A stretch of DNA of 64,000 nucleotides from Pyrodictiaceae archaeon (GCA_027036135.1 JALVSY010000007.1:376880-440879); one strand, 5' to 3'; positions 50,910-59,651 are shown, counted from the first letter of the stretch. The notes: a model not told the origin generated them from the sequence alone. Made by a program: numbers and translations.

Positions 50910-50980
50910 GGCGGGGATGAGCCCGGTTTTCAGCTGACCGCTGGCTACCGGGGATGACGAGGAGTTGCTCAGCTGAGTAC
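50910..50980 (+). ncRNA. C/D box guide RNA made of two near-repeat halves
   Basis: First half: GGGATGA (50914-50920), 13-nt guide GCCCGGTTTTCAG, CTGA (50934-50937). Second half: GGGATGA (50951-50957), 15-nt guide CGAGGAGTTGCTCAG, CTGA (50973-50976). Both halves read CGGGGATGA ... TCAGCTGA. The C boxes have G in place of the usual T at position 2, which is unusual. Spacing and paired CTGA boxes otherwise fit. Targets unknown. Confidence 0.6.
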
Positions 50981-51237
50981 TAAGAGGCATCAATATCGCT
51001 TCGTTCTTGTAATGAAGGCTTCTACTGCAAAAATGTTAGAGTATGGTTACAAAGCAGAACCTCTCTTCACCTTGGCGTAGAAGCCGGGGGATCGGTAACC
51101 GGTGCATTCTTCATCTATTGGTCAAGAGACGGGGTTTATCCTCATTCCCCGGATCATTTATTACCAGATTGCTCTATCTCATAAAAATAGCTCGCTTCAC
51201 CATTGTTACTAGGAGGAGTGCTTATTCTTAGTCATAG
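50981..51237. other. Gene-free stretch between two guide RNAs
   Basis: Part of the 573-bp gap 50797-51369. I see no convincing coding frame; short frames here look like chance. A GC-rich patch at 51086-51110 (GAAGCCGGGGGATCGG) and AT-rich promoter-like sequence near 51175-51230 are the only structure. Confidence 0.4.
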
Positions 51238-51299
51238 GGCAATGATGAAGATTGCACGTCAGTGATAAAAATATGAGCGGCCTCCACCGGTACTGAGCA
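51238..51299 (+). ncRNA. Probable C/D box guide RNA
   Basis: Box C ATGATGA (51242-51248), 13-nt guide AGATTGCACGTCA, D' GTGA (51262-51265), 7-nt spacer, C' variant ATGAGCG (51273-51279), 13-nt guide GCCTCCACCGGTA, box D CTGA (51293-51296). The outer boxes are perfect, with a two-pair GC terminal stem; inner boxes are degenerate, as is common. Lies 74 bp before the next gene. Confidence 0.5.
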
Positions 51300-51369
51300 A
51301 TAGCTCTTCTCACCTAGCCTTTTAAATGCCACTTAAACACTACTAAATAGCATTGGAGGGCGTATCATA

Positions 51370-51723
51370 TTGTCTAACGAGAGCATTATTAGGTCTATTG
51401 AGCGTTGTCTTTCCTATAGTCTTCAAGATTCCTCGATAGCTCTTAGGAATAATTGCGATAAACCTGTAAACATAAAAGCTATTGAGATAGAATATTATAT
51501 ATACATTCATCGTGCGTCAGCGGCCCAGTCGAGCGAGAAGGTTGAACTCGGGCATCTCCGTAGAAGAGTTGTTGAAAGAATAAGTATAGAACAATCTATT
51601 GAACCTGGTTCTGTTCTAAACATATACTTTGGTGCGCTAAAGAATATCGAGAATGTATTCGCAATAATAGAGTATGATGACAAGGAGTATAAAATTAGGG
51701 TAAGTCAAGAGAAGCAAAGCTAG
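51370..51723 (+). CDS. Beta-rich hypothetical protein
   Basis: 117 residues (IEIEYYIYIHRASAAQSSEK, VLNIYFGALKNIENVFAIIE). Probably a small beta-sandwich. No motif recognised. The TTG start at 51370 follows GGAGGGCG, a good ribosome binding site. Confidence 0.55.
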   Translation: MSNESIIRSIERCLSYSLQDSSIALRNNCDKPVNIKAIEIEYYIYIHRASAAQSSEKVELGHLRRRVVERISIEQSIEPGSVLNIYFGALKNIENVFAIIEYDDKEYKIRVSQEKQS

Positions 51724-51776
51724 TACTTTATGGCAAGGATAACAATAGTTGCAGCAGCCATGGCAAAAACTAGTGA

Positions 51777-52400
51777 TTAGTGCCCTGTGTATCTTATTGC
51801 TTCTAGTATTCCTGTTCTTATCATAGATATAGCTATTGCTGCGAGCATCATTGACATTATTTTTGATAATGCTAGTGCCCCGTTTTCTCCCATGACTTTT
51901 AGCATTTTGCCACTATTTGTCAGCATAATATATGTAATAGCTATATTGGCAACTATGCTTATCAATGAGTACAATAATCCATAAATGGCCTTTATGTATA
52001 GCACGGTCGCGATTGCTGCAGGACCAGCTAGTAAAGGAGTTGCTAGAGGTACTATAGCTATTGCCTCTGCCTCCTCTGGATGCCTTATGCCGGCGGCCTC
52101 GGTCCATCCAAGTATTCCTGCAATGCCATAGATTAGTAATATTATTCCACCTGCTATTCTGAAATCAGCAAGCGTTAGTCCAAAATAATAGAGAATTAAG
52201 TCACCAATGAGAGCGAATAATAGTAGGATTAACGATGCAATTTCACAACTATTTTTGACAATTTTCTCCCTCTTCTCATCAGAAAGCATTGTGGTTAGGC
52301 TATAAAATAATGGAGCATTTCCTAGGGGGTCGATTGCTATAAATAGAATTGTTACCGAGTGAATGAGGAACGTTATATTTATGTCAATGTTTGGCAACAC
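51777..52400 (-). CDS. MarC family membrane protein
   Basis: 207 residues, six hydrophobic helices. LFIAIDPLGNAPLFYSLT near the N-terminus and IAIVPLATPLLAGPAAIATV in the middle are the two repeats typical of MarC/NAAT proteins. Transport substrate unknown. Its start lies inside the end of the next upstream gene (17-bp overlap), so both are co-translated. Confidence 0.88.
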   Translation of the reverse strand: MLPNIDINITFLIHSVTILFIAIDPLGNAPLFYSLTTMLSDEKREKIVKNSCEIASLILLLFALIGDLILYYFGLTLADFRIAGGIILLIYGIAGILGWTEAAGIRHPEEAEAIAIVPLATPLLAGPAAIATVLYIKAIYGLLYSLISIVANIAITYIMLTNSGKMLKVMGENGALALSKIMSMMLAAIAISMIRTGILEAIRYTGH

Positions 52401-52728
52401 GTTGGGCGTACCTCTCTAGTATCTCCGCTATTTTCGCTATTATCTCGCTTCGACATTTATCCATGCACTCACTAGTACATTTAGGATCATCTCCGCAACT
52501 CGAATTACACGACACTTTGCAGCGTCTATCTATCGGTACAAGTGCATATATTCTCTTCTTTGGATCAAGCAATGCTACACTTAACGCGAGATTCACGCCA
52601 GCTTCACGAATTACTTCAATTACGGTGCTGTGCTTATCTAAGTCATCCTCATATATAAAGCCTCCATAATATCGTAGCGCACTAGCTATTCTTCTCGCTA
52701 GCAGGGTCTTCTCCTCCGTATTTGTCAT
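52384..52728 (-). CDS. Hypothetical protein with twin CX3CX3C motif
   Basis: 114 residues. A helical N-terminal half leads into CKVSCNSSC GDDPK CTSECMDKC (residues ~70-92), two CX3CX3C motifs separated by five residues, then a C-terminal helix. The same twin motif occurs in the 50-residue protein at 37521. Metal binding or paired disulfides are possible. Overlaps the marC start by 17 bp. Confidence 0.65.
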   Translation of the reverse strand: MTNTEEKTLLARRIASALRYYGGFIYEDDLDKHSTVIEVIREAGVNLALSVALLDPKKRIYALVPIDRRCKVSCNSSCGDDPKCTSECMDKCRSEIIAKIAEILERYAQRVAKH

Positions 52729-52814
52729 CTTAACCCCCTATTGGCGCATGAAGGCAGGGGCCTAAAAATAAATACGTAAATACGATTAGGTATGTTTTAG
52801 GGCTATCTTTTAAC

Positions 52815-53003
52815 TTGGGGTGTAGAAGGATAAACGTAGCAATACTTGCCTCCGCTTTACTACTAATCATAGGTATATTAATATTTGATAAACTTGTCGA
52901 GATGGAAGGAGCTAGGCATAAATATATAGCAATCACTAATTATTTAGCACTAAGCATTGCCGTCACATCGCTATTAGTATTTTTGTTAAGGAGTTGTGCA
53001 TGA
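52815..53003 (+). CDS. Two-helix small membrane protein
   Basis: 62 residues from TTG 52815: INVAILASALLLIIGILIF, a charged loop (DKLVEMEGARHKY), then YLALSIAVTSLLVFLL. The pattern of two helices with a charged loop looks genuine. No family recognised. Confidence 0.5.
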   Translation: MGCRRINVAILASALLLIIGILIFDKLVEMEGARHKYIAITNYLALSIAVTSLLVFLLRSCA

Positions 53004-53087
53004 GAATGTCTTCACCCGTAGCTATTATTTAGGATTATTCTAGCGTTTTTCTAGGGGACTTGGTGGATACCCAAGTGGTGTTGAGTA

Positions 53088-53372
53088 GTGGTTAAGCCGG
53101 GCTACGAGAAGATACATGTCGCGCATCTTGAAGGATTAGTGGCGCTGGGTAAGGCTAAGAGATACTGGTGGGAGAAATGTAATGTCCCTAATATGGTAAG
53201 ATTTTACGTTGAAACAAAAGATGGTAAAATATATGAGACAAAGTGCATTGATGAGAGAGGTGCTAAGAAGGTAATAACTTACCTGGGTATAGCCTTGAAG
53301 CTGAGTAAAGACATCGTCCTCGATATAGAAGTCAACAAGGATGAAGTCTTTATCCCTGAAGATGAGGGCTAG
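53088..53372 (+). CDS. Small hypothetical protein
   Basis: 94 residues (YEKIHVAHLEGLVALGKAKR, VRFYVETKDGKIYETKCIDE). Alpha/beta pattern, no motif recognised. GTG start at 53088. The His-rich protein gene follows after 111 bp. Confidence 0.55.
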   Translation: MVKPGYEKIHVAHLEGLVALGKAKRYWWEKCNVPNMVRFYVETKDGKIYETKCIDERGAKKVITYLGIALKLSKDIVLDIEVNKDEVFIPEDEG

Positions 53373-53483
53373 GATAAGCTACAGTGGGATACAAGGTAAT
53401 TTTAACAGCAAGTTAATTAGGATGCTTCGTGCTTGCAACATTTGGTGCCTTGGGTAAATGGCTAGGTGTAAGCAGTTATAGGG

Positions 53484-53825
53484 GTGAATAACATGGGTAA
53501 GCGAATGAGGATGACGTTGCCTAAGAAAGAAGAAGATTTACAAAAAGTAGTGGAAGAAGTAGAAGAGACACATCATGATCATCATCATCACGAGCATGTA
53601 GAGGGACTTGACGAGATTCTTCACACCATTGACGTATTAATGGATGTTATGAATACGCGTATTACTGATTTAGAGGAGAAGGTCGAATTTCTTAGGGACG
53701 AGATAATTAACTTATACAAGCTCTTTGGTGCAGTAGTTGAGGCGCTGACGAGCCAGAGCGAGGAGGAGCGTAAGGCTGCTATAAACAAGGCTTATGAAAT
53801 ACTGAGCAAGTCTTTAAAGAAATAA
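53484..53825 (+). CDS. Coiled-coil protein with His-rich segment
   Basis: 113 residues. A metal-binding-looking cluster HHDHHHHEH lies at residues ~30-38. A coiled coil follows (DVMNTRITDLEEKVEFLRDE) and a C-terminal helix. The His run could bind Ni, Zn or Cu. The coiled coil suggests oligomers. ATG at 53484 or 53493. No partner evident. Confidence 0.6.
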   Translation: MNNMGKRMRMTLPKKEEDLQKVVEEVEETHHDHHHHEHVEGLDEILHTIDVLMDVMNTRITDLEEKVEFLRDEIINLYKLFGAVVEALTSQSEEERKAAINKAYEILSKSLKK

Positions 53826-53889
53826 CTTGATTATATGGTTAATTAAGAAACCATGATATATTTTCGCTAAACGTTTCTTTGAGATATGG

Positions 53890-54921
53890 CTATTCTCTGT
53901 ACATAAATGTTTTAGACTCTGCAACGCCTACTACTATTGCATCCAGGGTCTCTCCGCCTAGGATTATCTTTGCCTTAATACCTTGTACAACTACTTTGCC
54001 TCCTTCAAATAATAAGGGAACATATATACCGTCGTAAGAGACTATGTGTTCATTGCTTGTCTCAACTAAGCCGGGGTAATCACCTGCACTTATCTGATAG
54101 GGTTCAATGTATACTTCTTTTCTCACAACCTTATTAGTTAGCACAAATATCCTCGTCTCTGGTTTTAGCCGGGAGCTAACATTTACAAGTGATATACTTA
54201 TATCTGTTGTACCTATTCGCAATCGTTGCCATTTTCGCAACGCTTTTCTCAAGATCTCGGTACCTATGTCTCTCCATTTTGCTTCCCGTGCTATGTATTG
54301 AGGCGTTAGCGCCGATTGTAGTTTATTAGGCGAAGACGTGTAGAAGCTCTCTACGAGCTCTATGGTCCTCTTATAGCAGCTGGAGGTATCTATGCGGAAA
54401 ACTATATCGATATCAGAGAACTCTCTAAAGGAGCCTAGCAGTAGGGAGCCCGTAGGCCATATGCACTCATTTAGTGCATTTATTTCTAGTAAGCCTATTT
54501 CTTCAACTAGATAGCTAATGATATTTGACCACTTGTAGTTGCTGTACTTATCTAATTTACTTATATCTCTTATTGGATCTATGTTGCTGCCGGAGCAAAG
54601 ATATATGTGAGTCATATTGCTGGACACGGCCTCTACTGGTATCGGTACTCCATAGTGAGGACTATACTTAACTATAGTATAGGTCAATGTGCTCTTTACT
54701 GCCTTTGGTGCATATAATTCTATAAGACGATGTAATGAGCCAAGGTACTTTGTACTCCACGGTCCTCTGCTCAATGCTCTATACTTTGGTATAACAAGGT
54801 ACTCATTATCTATTATTTTCCTAACTACTACTGAGATGAGTCCTTTTTCTTCGTTAATTACAAGGTCGTTGGGCAATACCTCGTTAGTGGGTCTACCGCA
54901 CCAGTTTGGTACTGATAGCAT
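53890..54921 (-). CDS. Predicted nucleotidyltransferase
   Basis: 343 residues. The nucleotidyltransferase signature is GSLLLGSFREFSDIDIVFRI (residues ~168-187), i.e. GS followed by DxD. The rest is poorly conserved, with a C-terminal beta domain (KVVVQGIKAKIILGGETL). It is the archaeal type of predicted nucleotidyltransferase with unknown substrate. It is convergent with the His-rich protein gene. Confidence 0.65.
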   Translation of the reverse strand: MLSVPNWCGRPTNEVLPNDLVINEEKGLISVVVRKIIDNEYLVIPKYRALSRGPWSTKYLGSLHRLIELYAPKAVKSTLTYTIVKYSPHYGVPIPVEAVSSNMTHIYLCSGSNIDPIRDISKLDKYSNYKWSNIISYLVEEIGLLEINALNECIWPTGSLLLGSFREFSDIDIVFRIDTSSCYKRTIELVESFYTSSPNKLQSALTPQYIAREAKWRDIGTEILRKALRKWQRLRIGTTDISISLVNVSSRLKPETRIFVLTNKVVRKEVYIEPYQISAGDYPGLVETSNEHIVSYDGIYVPLLFEGGKVVVQGIKAKIILGGETLDAIVVGVAESKTFMYRE

Positions 54922-55026
54922 GGTCTTGCGCCGTGGATAGATATTATTTATAGGAGCAGAACTCCGGGCACGGCCTCGACATGTTGTATCGCGTAGAGCC
55001 TTATGAGATGAGGGAATTTACGCAAA

Positions 55027-55104
55027 TGGCGGGCCCGCGGGGATTTGAACCCCGGACTACCGGCTCCGCAGGCCGGCGTCCTATCCTGGCTAGACTACGG
55101 GCCC
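55027..55104 (-). tRNA. tRNA-Arg (anticodon GCG), CCA encoded, no intron
   Basis: Minus strand: acceptor GGGCCCG pairs with CGGGCCC; D stem GTCT/GGAC; anticodon stem CCGGC/GCCGG with loop CTGCGGA, anticodon GCG (reads CGC/CGU, Arg). T stem CGGGG/CCCCG encloses TTCAAAT, and discriminator G is followed by encoded CCA. The intact cloverleaf needs no intron. Confidence 0.95.
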
Positions 55105-55145
55105 TCCTTAGGCCCGTGTTCATAGTTTTCTATCTCCTTTTTGCC

Positions 55146-55154
55146 TTTAAAAGC
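55146..55154 (+). promoter_or_regulatory. TATA box of the polB gene
   Basis: TTTAAAAGC lies about 33 nt before ATG 55183. With transcription starting ~27 nt downstream, the start codon at 55183 would be almost leaderless, which supports it over TTG 55141. Confidence 0.5.
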
Positions 55155-55182
55155 CTTGTTTGAATCCCGTTTCATAGAGCTA

Positions 55183-58179
55183 ATGTCTAAGTGCTCTTAT
55201 ACGGTGTTACATAAAGATAGTATGAAATACGGGTGTTTCCAGTACATGCCTGCTAAGAAACGGAAAAGGCCTAGCGATGGTACGAGAAGTCTCCTATTCT
55301 ATTTAAAGAATTTGAAGAATTCTGAGGGCATTAGCGTTAATGAGAGGCAACATGGCTCGGAACACAAGCGTATAGATAGTGGTAACGATACAATAGATGA
55401 GGCTCTAAGGCAGAGGGAGGAGTATTTTGAAGAGTTATTAAAAGAATTAAGGAGAAAAAGTGTTGCTTCTTCGCAGAGTACTGTTGGTATTGAAATGAGT
55501 GTTGAAAGGAATACTGGGATTGGAAAAGACTTGGTAATTACGGATACTGAGAAAGGAAATCAGGTAGAAAGCAAAGCAGTGATTCCAGCGGCTACTTTGC
55601 TTAAGTCACTTCAGGGAGGGGGCGTTAAGGAGCTTGAAAAACTAGGGGATAAGCCGCTGGTGAGGTTTCCAAAAGAGGCGGAGAATGGAGATGAAGGATT
55701 TCTTTTGCAGACGTTCTATGATGGAGATAAAGAAGTTGCCGTTGCTAAACTTTACGATGATTCAACCGGAGAAATAATTTTATACCACGATAAGACGGGG
55801 TATAGGCCTTACTTCTTAACAGATATTCCCCCTGATAAGTTGCGTGAAATACCTGAAGTGGTTAGACATAAAGGATTTGAACGTGTTGAAGTAGTGGAGA
55901 AATTTGATCTCCTGCGTTGGCAGAAGAAGAGAGTTACTAAGATAGTTGTAAAGACTCCGGATGTTGTGAGAATATTAAGGGATAAGGTTCCACGTGCATG
56001 GGAAGCTAACATAAAGTTTCATCATAACTACATATATGATTATGGATTAATACCTGGAATGAAATATAGAGTCATCAATAATCGTCTCGAGCAAGCTGGC
56101 GATGTAATTGCCGAGGACAACAAGATAAGAGAAGTCTTTAGAGACGAAGACAAAGAAACTATAGAACTGGCAGTAAAGTGGCTACCCATATTTGAGGCAT
56201 CCCCACCCAAGCCTCGCCGAGTCGCGGTCGACATCGAGGTATTTACTCCCTTCAAAGGTAGAGTACCTGATCCCAAGACGGCTGCATATCCTATTATTAG
56301 CGTAGCATTTGCTTTCGAGGACGGTAGTCAAGCTGTATTCGTTCTTGCACGTCCTGGTCTCCAGCCAGGGGTTTTAAGAGATAGACTACCTGAGAGAATT
56401 CACATAGAAATATTTGATGATGAAAGATCCTTAATTCTTGAAACGTTTCGTATATTGTCTAACTATCCTATAGTTATAAGCTTTAATGGCGATCACTTCG
56501 ACTTTCCCTACCTATATATGCGTGCTCTTCGCCTCGGTATCGATAGGGATTATATACCGTTTCGCATAACTAGGAACTACGTTTCGTTAAAATATGGTGT
56601 ACATATTGATTTATACCAGTTTTTCAACATAAAGGCTATACAGGCATATGCGTTTGGTAATGCTTACAAAGAGTTCACGCTTGATGCTATAGCCTCTGCA
56701 CTGCTTGGCGAGCACAAGGTAGAAGTAGAGTCATCTATAAGTGACCTCTCTATGCTTGAGCTAATACGCTATAATGCTAGAGATGCTTACCTTACGCTTA
56801 AACTAACTAGCTTTAATAGCAACTTAGTATGGACACTAATAATCCTGCTCATGCGAATATCGAAGCTGCCTATCGAGGATGTAACCCGCAGTCAAGTATC
56901 AGCATGGATTAAGAGCCTATTTTATTGGGAGCATCGAAGAAGGGGCTATCTTATACCAACGCGAGAAGAAATAATAAAGCTAAAGGGTGGAACTAAATCA
57001 GAGGCTATTATTAAGGGTAAGAAGTATCAAGGAGCAATAGTTCTTGACCCCGCTAGTGGGGTGTTCTTTAATGTTGTTGTGCTAGATTTTGCGAGTCTAT
57101 ACCCAAGCATTATTAAGCAATGGAATCTAAGCTATGAGACAGTAAACCCAGTTTACTGTCCGGGTTCAAGGCTGGTTGAGGTTCCGGGAGTTGGGCATAA
57201 AGTATGCATGAGTATACGTGGATTAACTTCGCAAATAGTAGGTTTGCTAAGAGATTATCGTGTAAGGATATATAAGAAGAAGGCTAAATCAAGGGAGCTT
57301 CCCAAGGAAAAAAGAGAATGGTACAATACCGTCCAAGCCGCTATGAAAGTATACATAAACGCCAGCTACGGGGTCTTCGGGGCGCCTTCATTTCCTCTAT
57401 ATGCACCTCCTGTAGCTGAAAGTGTTACCGCCATAGGGCGCTATACGATTAAGCAGACGTTAGAGAAAGCCTCAGAACTAGGTCTTCGCGTGCTGTATGG
57501 CGATACTGATTCCCTATTCCTATGGAACCCCGATAAAAATAGCCTAAGAGAGCTCCAAGACTATGTGGAAGAAAACTTCGGGCTTGACCTCGAGGTCGAT
57601 AAAGTCTATAGATTTGTAACATTTAGTGGATTAAAGAAAAACTATATAGGTGTTTACGAGGATGGAAGTGTTGATGTTAAAGGCCTTGTCGCAAAGAAGC
57701 GAAATACCCCTGAATTCCTTAAGAAGGAATTTGCCGAAATAATAAAAGTAATAAGCTCAGTGCGGTCTGCCGAGGAGTTCATCAAGGTACGTAACTATAT
57801 TAGGGAGAGGCTAAGGCTGATGTACAGAGGCCTTCGTGACCTAGAGTATAACTTAGATGAACTCGCTATTAAGATGGCTCTTAATAAACATGTAAATGAA
57901 TATACAAAGAATACTCCTCAACATGTTAAGGCAGCTCGTCAACTTCTTCAAGTAGGTGTCCAAGTTCTTCCGGGTGATATTATCTCCTTTGTCAAGGTTA
58001 AAGGAAAGGAGGGAGTAAAGCCAGTACAATTAGCCCGATTAACGGAGGTTGATATTGAGAAGTATATTGATAGTATGAAGAGCGTGTTCGAACAACTTCT
58101 ATCAGCTATAAATATGGGTTGGGATGAGATAATTGGTGCATCAAGGCTTGAAGCGTTTTTTGCGCCAAGAGCCAGATAG
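55183..58179 (+). CDS. polB: Family B DNA polymerase (PolB1-like) with long N-terminal extension
   Basis: About 998 residues. Exonuclease motifs: VDIEVF (~350), SFNGDHFDFPYLY, and YNARDAYLTLK. Polymerase motifs: A DFASLYPSIIKQWNLS (~635), B KVYINASYGVFGAP, C YGDTDS (~772). HKVCMSIRG and NTPEF wording fits the crenarchaeal B1 replicative group. The first ~150 residues are charged, low-complexity and not part of the polymerase fold. ATG 55183 is chosen over an upstream TTG (55141); later ATGs (55222, 55249) are possible. The tRNA-Arg gene lies just upstream on the other strand. Confidence 0.9.
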   Translation: MSKCSYTVLHKDSMKYGCFQYMPAKKRKRPSDGTRSLLFYLKNLKNSEGISVNERQHGSEHKRIDSGNDTIDEALRQREEYFEELLKELRRKSVASSQSTVGIEMSVERNTGIGKDLVITDTEKGNQVESKAVIPAATLLKSLQGGGVKELEKLGDKPLVRFPKEAENGDEGFLLQTFYDGDKEVAVAKLYDDSTGEIILYHDKTGYRPYFLTDIPPDKLREIPEVVRHKGFERVEVVEKFDLLRWQKKRVTKIVVKTPDVVRILRDKVPRAWEANIKFHHNYIYDYGLIPGMKYRVINNRLEQAGDVIAEDNKIREVFRDEDKETIELAVKWLPIFEASPPKPRRVAVDIEVFTPFKGRVPDPKTAAYPIISVAFAFEDGSQAVFVLARPGLQPGVLRDRLPERIHIEIFDDERSLILETFRILSNYPIVISFNGDHFDFPYLYMRALRLGIDRDYIPFRITRNYVSLKYGVHIDLYQFFNIKAIQAYAFGNAYKEFTLDAIASALLGEHKVEVESSISDLSMLELIRYNARDAYLTLKLTSFNSNLVWTLIILLMRISKLPIEDVTRSQVSAWIKSLFYWEHRRRGYLIPTREEIIKLKGGTKSEAIIKGKKYQGAIVLDPASGVFFNVVVLDFASLYPSIIKQWNLSYETVNPVYCPGSRLVEVPGVGHKVCMSIRGLTSQIVGLLRDYRVRIYKKKAKSRELPKEKREWYNTVQAAMKVYINASYGVFGAPSFPLYAPPVAESVTAIGRYTIKQTLEKASELGLRVLYGDTDSLFLWNPDKNSLRELQDYVEENFGLDLEVDKVYRFVTFSGLKKNYIGVYEDGSVDVKGLVAKKRNTPEFLKKEFAEIIKVISSVRSAEEFIKVRNYIRERLRLMYRGLRDLEYNLDELAIKMALNKHVNEYTKNTPQHVKAARQLLQVGVQVLPGDIISFVKVKGKEGVKPVQLARLTEVDIEKYIDSMKSVFEQLLSAINMGWDEIIGASRLEAFFAPRAR

Positions 58180-58201
58180 TCATCTAGTCATAATATATCA
58201 G

Positions 58202-58738
58202 CTATTTACTCTTCTTTCGTCTCCTTCGGCTCTTCTTCGGTTTTTGCTCTTCTAGCTCTTCTAATCCCTCTTCAAGTCTTCTTAGCTCCTCCTCTCCTAA
58301 TGCTAATTCCCCGCCTTCTTGTTGTATTTTCTTCGGCTCCTTAGTAGCGTCTATGAGGTAGTCCTCAAGCTGTTTTACTTCATTGTCATCTATGTATGGT
58401 GCTATTATGTACATACGTCTATCTAGGTATGAGTCCCCTAGCCACGCATTGTCAAAACTTATTGTAAGTACGGGTATATTTACTACAAGTTCGTTACCTT
58501 CTCTAAACATTTCTAGGTTGAGCTCTTGGAGAGTGTCGTATAGCTCTGGATTTATAGGTAGCTTGTACCTGACTTCGAACTTTGTCCGTATAGCAGTAAA
58601 GTCGCTATTCTCGGGATTCCACTCTTCAAGGGCTTTTTTAGCTATGTTCTTTGCTACTTCGCTATAGGGCTCATCTAGTATATCTTTTTGGGTAATTTTC
58701 CCCTCGTCTGAGCGTAGCACTACTACCTTTATCATCAA
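58202..58738 (-). CDS. Hypothetical protein with basic tail, convergent with polB
   Basis: 178 residues. An alpha/beta N-terminal domain (TISFDNAWLGDSYLDRRMYI) is followed by an acidic helix (LGEEELRRLEEGLEELEEQK) and a Lys/Arg-rich end. In Sulfolobus, small proteins bind PolB1. This gene's place next to polB invites that comparison, but I cannot show homology. ATG 58738. Confidence 0.55.
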   Translation of the reverse strand: MMIKVVVLRSDEGKITQKDILDEPYSEVAKNIAKKALEEWNPENSDFTAIRTKFEVRYKLPINPELYDTLQELNLEMFREGNELVVNIPVLTISFDNAWLGDSYLDRRMYIIAPYIDDNEVKQLEDYLIDATKEPKKIQQEGGELALGEEELRRLEEGLEELEEQKPKKSRRRRKKSK

Positions 58739-58779
58739 TCACCATGATATAGAGGCTTCTATTAGGCTATTTTTAAATT

Positions 58780-59274
58780 TTAAGTTTCATTTGCTGAGTC
58801 AGAAAAGCCCCTAACATAGACGTATATGTTGTGCGAAACTCTACCATCATTTATCGTTGAAAAGATTATTGGATTCCATTTAGTTATTCTGAATTCGTGA
58901 GAAACTATTCGCGCCCCCTTCTTTAGCTCTGTCCGGAACTTTTCTGCAAGTGCATCATTTACGCTCGTTAGCAAGAAGAGTGTAACTATGGTAGCTTCGC
59001 TAATATTTATATTAAACATATCATTATTAATAACTATTACTTTATTTTCAAGATTTAACGCTTTAATGTTCTCTTTAGCTTTTTTGGCTAATTCTTTCCT
59101 AATCTCTATGCATACAGCTTTACGGACACCAAACTCTCGAACAGCTATAATCGGTATTCGTCCGTCACCACAGCCTAAATCATAAACTATATCGTCATTA
59201 CTAGCATTGACTAGCTCTAGCATCTTACGTGCAACAGGTAAGGGTGTAGGCACAAAAGGGACGAGTATAGTCAT
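58780..59274 (-). CDS. aKMT-like protein lysine methyltransferase
   Basis: About 164 residues. VPFVPTPLPVARKMLELVNA, DDIVYDLGCGDGRIPI (SAM motif I), a D in NNDMFNINISEATIVTLFLL, and RIVSHEFRITKWNP follow closely the remembered sequence of the Sulfolobus lysine methyltransferase aKMT. That enzyme methylates many cellular proteins. ATG 59274 is preferred to TTG 59292 because the family starts just before VPxVPTP. Confidence 0.8.
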   Translation of the reverse strand: MTILVPFVPTPLPVARKMLELVNASNDDIVYDLGCGDGRIPIIAVREFGVRKAVCIEIRKELAKKAKENIKALNLENKVIVINNDMFNINISEATIVTLFLLTSVNDALAEKFRTELKKGARIVSHEFRITKWNPIIFSTINDGRVSHNIYVYVRGFSDSANET

Positions 59275-59336
59275 ATGATACCATGCACCCAAATAAATTA
59301 TACATTATAAACTTAAGGGAAATGTATTATAATCCT

Positions 59337-59651
59337 TTACTGTAGTTCCTCGAGCCTTTTCATCACTTCCTTCTTTGCTAACTCTAGGCTTGGCTGCAGA
59401 TTTTCATCAAGGGGCATTCTGGATAGGAGGAGTTTTATTTCACCATTATCCAGTTCCACTAGTAACTGCGGGAGCCACGCCATACCAAGGTCATCTGTGT
59501 CACCGTGCTCAACTAGAAGCACATAGTCTTCTATTCTAACCTCTTTATCAAGACTTTTCTCATTAGCTACTTCTTCGAGTAGTTGTATCCAGAGCTTATG
59601 TTGAGGATGATGTGGTGCTGTAACTAATATTAATTTGCGAGGTTTTGCCAC
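59337..59651 (-). CDS. Small hypothetical protein
   Basis: 104 residues: KLILVTAPHHPQHKLWIQLL at the N-terminus, then WLPQLLVELDNGEIKLLLSR. The alternation and the cis-Pro-like WLPQLLV suggest a thioredoxin-like fold without Cys. Its start overlaps the preceding winged-helix gene by 22 bp. Confidence 0.5.
   Translation of the reverse strand: MAKPRKLILVTAPHHPQHKLWIQLLEEVANEKSLDKEVRIEDYVLLVEHGDTDDLGMAWLPQLLVELDNGEIKLLLSRMPLDENLQPSLELAKKEVMKRLEELQ

Noticed and set aside
51043-51231. 62-codon plus-strand frame in the gap after the MoxR gene
   Set aside because: Basic, Ser-rich composition without protein-like pattern, no promoter or ribosome binding site; most likely chance.
53571-53600. Repeated TCATCA/ATCATC in plus strand
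   Set aside because: This is simply the codon run for the His-rich segment of the protein at 53484.
54981-55163. 60-codon plus-strand frame
   Set aside because: It runs straight through the minus-strand tRNA-Arg gene.
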